Source: Acidithiobacillus sp.
GTDB taxonomy: Bacteria; Pseudomonadota; Gammaproteobacteria; Acidithiobacillales; Acidithiobacillaceae
DNA: 7,942 nucleotides
NCBI GenBank assembly: GCA_027445725.1
Contig: DAIAVG010000059.1
Coordinates: 1-7,942 of the forward strand
Direction: 5' to 3'
Shown: positions 5,559 through 7,942 of the stretch, one piece after another
How positions within the stretch are numbered: the first letter of the stretch is position 1
How the letters are laid out: every line of letters begins with the position of its first letter
The notes under the pieces: model-generated
Told to the model about the DNA's origin: nothing
Seen by the model: only the letters and a program-made list of their open reading frames with translations
Database searches by the model: none
Translations under genes and position numbers: made by a program

Positions 5559-7942
5559 GTGACCATTACCCCTTGCTACCTTCTCCCGCAACTGCCCGAA
5601 TCACTGGCCGGTCTGGCCGAACTCGCCCTCGACCTGCGCTGGTCCTGGAGCCATGCCGCTGACACGCTCTGGCAGCACATCGCTCCTGAACTCTGGGAGC
5701 AAACCCGCAATCCCTGGCTGATTCTGCAAAACCTTGGCGGCAATACACTCCAGCAACTGGCCCAGGACCAAGAGTTTATCGCGAAGCTGAACACCTTCGT
5801 CAGCGAGCACCGTGAACGCCTCGCGCAAAAAGGCTGGTTCAACAAAACCTATCCCCTCCCGCCCTTCAGTCAGGTGGCCTATTTCAGCATGGAATTTGGT
5901 CTGTCTGAGTCCCTGCCCATCTACTCTGGCGGTCTGGGTATTCTTGCCGGCGATTGCCTGAAAACCGCCAGCGATCTCGGTATTCCTCTGTTGGGTATCG
6001 GCATGCTCTGGCAGCAGGGTTATTTTCGCCAGAGCCTCGACGATTGCGGCCGCCAGATCGAACTCTATCCCTACAACGATCCCACCCAGATGCCGGTCAC
6101 CCCGGTACGCGATGTCGAAGGCGAATGGCTCCGCCTGGAATTGCCTTTCCCCGGCCGTAAAGTCATCCTTCGCGCCTGGCAGGCGCGCGTCGGTCGTGTC
6201 ACCCTCTATCTGCTCGACAGCAACGACCCCCTCAATGCCCCTGCCGATCGCGGTATCACCGCCGAACTCTACGGTGGCAGCCCGGAGACTCGCCTGCAGC
6301 AGGAAATATGCCTGGGCATCGGCGGCTGGATGCTGCTGCGCCGTCTAGGGATCCAGCCGGATATCTGCCACCTCAACGAAGGGCATGCAGCCTTCGCCAT
6401 TCTTGCCCGGGCCTACAGCCACATGCAGGATCATGGGACCGATTTCCCCTGCGCCCTTACCGCCACCCGCGCCGGGAATATCTTCACCACCCATACCCCC
6501 GTTTCCGCCGGTTTCGACCGCTTTCCGCCGGAACTGCTGACGCGCTACGTCGCCGGCGCACCCAGGGCCTTCGGCATAGACGTGGAGACGATCCTCGCCT
6601 TGGGCCGGGAGCATCCCGAAGACACCCGCGAACCTTTCAATATGGCCTGGCTCGCCATTCACGGCAGCCTTACCGTCAATGGCGTCAGTCGCCTGCATGG
6701 GGCCGTCAGCCGTCGTTTGTTCCAACCCCTGTTCCCACGCTGGCCCGAGGACGAAGTCCCCGTCACCCATGTCACCAATGGTGTTCATATGCCCTCCTGG
6801 GATTCCGCTGAAGCCGACGCCTTATGGACCAACCATTGCGGCAAGGCACGCTGGCTGGGGGACCTAAAAGATATCGAAACTGACTTTCACCAGACCTCCG
6901 ATGAAGATATCTGGCAACTGCGCAGCACCGCGCGCCAGCAGGTGATCCACTTCGCCCGGCAACGTCTGCAAAAACAACTGGCAGCCGCACACGCACCCGA
7001 TCAGGACTGCGAACAGGCCAAAACGGCACTCGACCCCAATACCCTTACCATCGGTTTCGCCCGCCGCTTTGCCGCCTACAAGCGCCCCAATATGCTGCTG
7101 ACTGATCCGGACCGTCTCTACCGTCTGCTGAATAATCCCCACTGCCCCGTACAACTGCTGATCGCGGGCAAGGCACATCCCAAGGATGGTGCCGGTAAGG
7201 CCATGATCCAGCAATGGACCCAATTTATTCATCAACATCCCGATCTGGCCGGGCGCATGGTCTTCATCGCCGATTATGACATGATGGTCGCCGAACAACT
7301 GGTGCAAGGTGTTGACCTGTGGATCAATACCCCGCTTCGTCCCTGGGAAGCCAGTGGCACCAGCGGCATGAAAGTGCTGGTCAACGGCGGCCTCAATCTC
7401 TCGGAGCTTGATGGCTGGTGGGCCGAGGCCTATAGTCCGGAGACCGGCTGGGCGTTGGGGGATGGCCAGGAGCACGATAGCGACCCGGAATGGAACCGCC
7501 TGGAGGCAGAGCAGCTTTACCGTCTGTTGGAGGAAGAGGTTGTTCCCCTCTTCTACCATCAGCGTGATGCCAACGGCTGCCCCTGTGGGTGGATAAACAA
7601 AATCCGCGAAAGCATGAGCCGACTGACCCCGCAATTCAGCAGCAATCGCATGTTGCAGGAATACGTGCACTCTTTATATACCCCCGCTGCCCGCCTCCTC
7701 GCCTCCCGTAGCGAACGGGCCACGGTGGACGGAATCAGTCGATGGCAGCATGACATTCGTCAGCATTGGCAGAGCCTGCATTTTGGCGAACTGAATGTAC
7801 AAAGTGACACGGACGCACATCATTTTCAGGTGCATGTATATCTGGATGATCTTGACGCTGACGCCGTGGTGGTACAACTCTTTGCCAATAGCGACAGAGA
7901 GCAAGGCCCTAAAATCTATGCAATGACGCGCGGAGACGCCTT
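5559..7942 (+). CDS. glgP: Alpha-glucan (glycogen) phosphorylase, cut by right edge
   Basis: PLP enzyme releasing glucose-1-phosphate from the ends of glycogen by phosphorolysis, in the cytoplasm. I translated 794 codons from GTG 5559 with no stop; the natural end should be a little beyond the window. The N-terminus (LAELALDLRWSWSH, then about 100 residues) matches the DUF3417-type lead domain of the more distant phosphorylase family (TIGR02094 type), not the muscle/MalP type. Landmarks: YFSMEFGLSE (108-117) with IYSGGLGILAGD after it, HLNEGHAAF (271-279), FTTHTPVSAGFDRF (309-322), HVTNGVHMPSW (404-414), GFARRFAAYKRP (499-510), AGKAHPKDG (536-544) and the PLP-binding lysine K605 in SGTSGMK, followed by NLSELDGWW. 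The visible tail after about residue 700 is a less conserved beta-rich domain. It lies 37 bp after pyruvate kinase with no terminator between, so it is probably in the same operon. Confidence 0.95.
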   Translation, partial: MTITPCYLLPQLPESLAGLAELALDLRWSWSHAADTLWQHIAPELWEQTRNPWLILQNLGGNTLQQLAQDQEFIAKLNTFVSEHRERLAQKGWFNKTYPLPPFSQVAYFSMEFGLSESLPIYSGGLGILAGDCLKTASDLGIPLLGIGMLWQQGYFRQSLDDCGRQIELYPYNDPTQMPVTPVRDVEGEWLRLELPFPGRKVILRAWQARVGRVTLYLLDSNDPLNAPADRGITAELYGGSPETRLQQEICLGIGGWMLLRRLGIQPDICHLNEGHAAFAILARAYSHMQDHGTDFPCALTATRAGNIFTTHTPVSAGFDRFPPELLTRYVAGAPRAFGIDVETILALGREHPEDTREPFNMAWLAIHGSLTVNGVSRLHGAVSRRLFQPLFPRWPEDEVPVTHVTNGVHMPSWDSAEADALWTNHCGKARWLGDLKDIETDFHQTSDEDIWQLRSTARQQVIHFARQRLQKQLAAAHAPDQDCEQAKTALDPNTLTIGFARRFAAYKRPNMLLTDPDRLYRLLNNPHCPVQLLIAGKAHPKDGAGKAMIQQWTQFIHQHPDLAGRMVFIADYDMMVAEQLVQGVDLWINTPLRPWEASGTSGMKVLVNGGLNLSELDGWWAEAYSPETGWALGDGQEHDSDPEWNRLEAEQLYRLLEEEVVPLFYHQRDANGCPCGWINKIRESMSRLTPQFSSNRMLQEYVHSLYTPAARLLASRSERATVDGISRWQHDIRQHWQSLHFGELNVQSDTDAHHFQVHVYLDDLDADAVVVQLFANSDREQGPKIYAMTRGDA

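Noticed and set aside
6864..7670. Minus-strand open frame of about 268 codons
   Set aside because: Antisense to the conserved catalytic part of glycogen phosphorylase.
1..7942. CRISPR array, tRNA/rRNA genes, transposase or defence system
   Set aside because: No regularly spaced repeats, no RNA-gene signatures, no transposase motifs and no unknown multi-gene cassette were seen on either strand.

Overview
The window most likely comes from an Acidithiobacillus species (acidophilic, chemolithoautotrophic gammaproteobacterium or close relative). The best clue is a small Tat-exported high-potential iron-sulfur protein that closely resembles Iro of Acidithiobacillus ferrooxidans. The fairly GC-rich metabolic genes fit. 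The genus assignment is by recognition only; no database search was possible.

Layout. The left part is read leftwards (minus strand). A methyl-accepting chemotaxis protein (start 880, running off the left edge) is preceded by iro (1294 to 1013). The two are separated by 132 bp containing a strong 12-bp hairpin. The right part is read rightwards. Four tightly packed genes run from 1787 to beyond the right edge: an FAD/NAD(P)H-dependent CoA-disulfide-reductase/NADH-oxidase-like enzyme, a class I fructose-bisphosphate aldolase of the DhnA/FbaB type, pyruvate kinase, and alpha-glucan (glycogen) phosphorylase (cut by the right edge). The junctions are an 8-bp overlap, a 4-bp ATGA overlap and a 37-bp gap, so this looks like one operon. 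Between the two divergent groups lies a 492-bp non-coding region (1295-1786). It holds an unusual symmetric AT-rich element with two TATAAT boxes readable on both strands, plus smaller inverted repeats.

How the genes fit together. Phosphorylase releases glucose-1-phosphate from stored glycogen, aldolase acts mid-pathway and pyruvate kinase is the ATP-yielding exit, so the operon looks like a glycogen-to-pyruvate module for using stored carbon. The leading flavoprotein adds a redox function whose substrate (CoA disulfide, persulfide or O2) cannot be fixed from sequence. On the other side, the periplasmic electron carrier Iro sits directly upstream of a chemoreceptor, which may or may not be functionally meaningful. 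The pyruvate kinase carries residues associated with K+-independent enzymes.

No tRNA, rRNA, CRISPR array, insertion sequence or complete novel system was seen. The genes are recognisable families; the points of interest are their grouping, the intergenic architecture and a few residue-level features.
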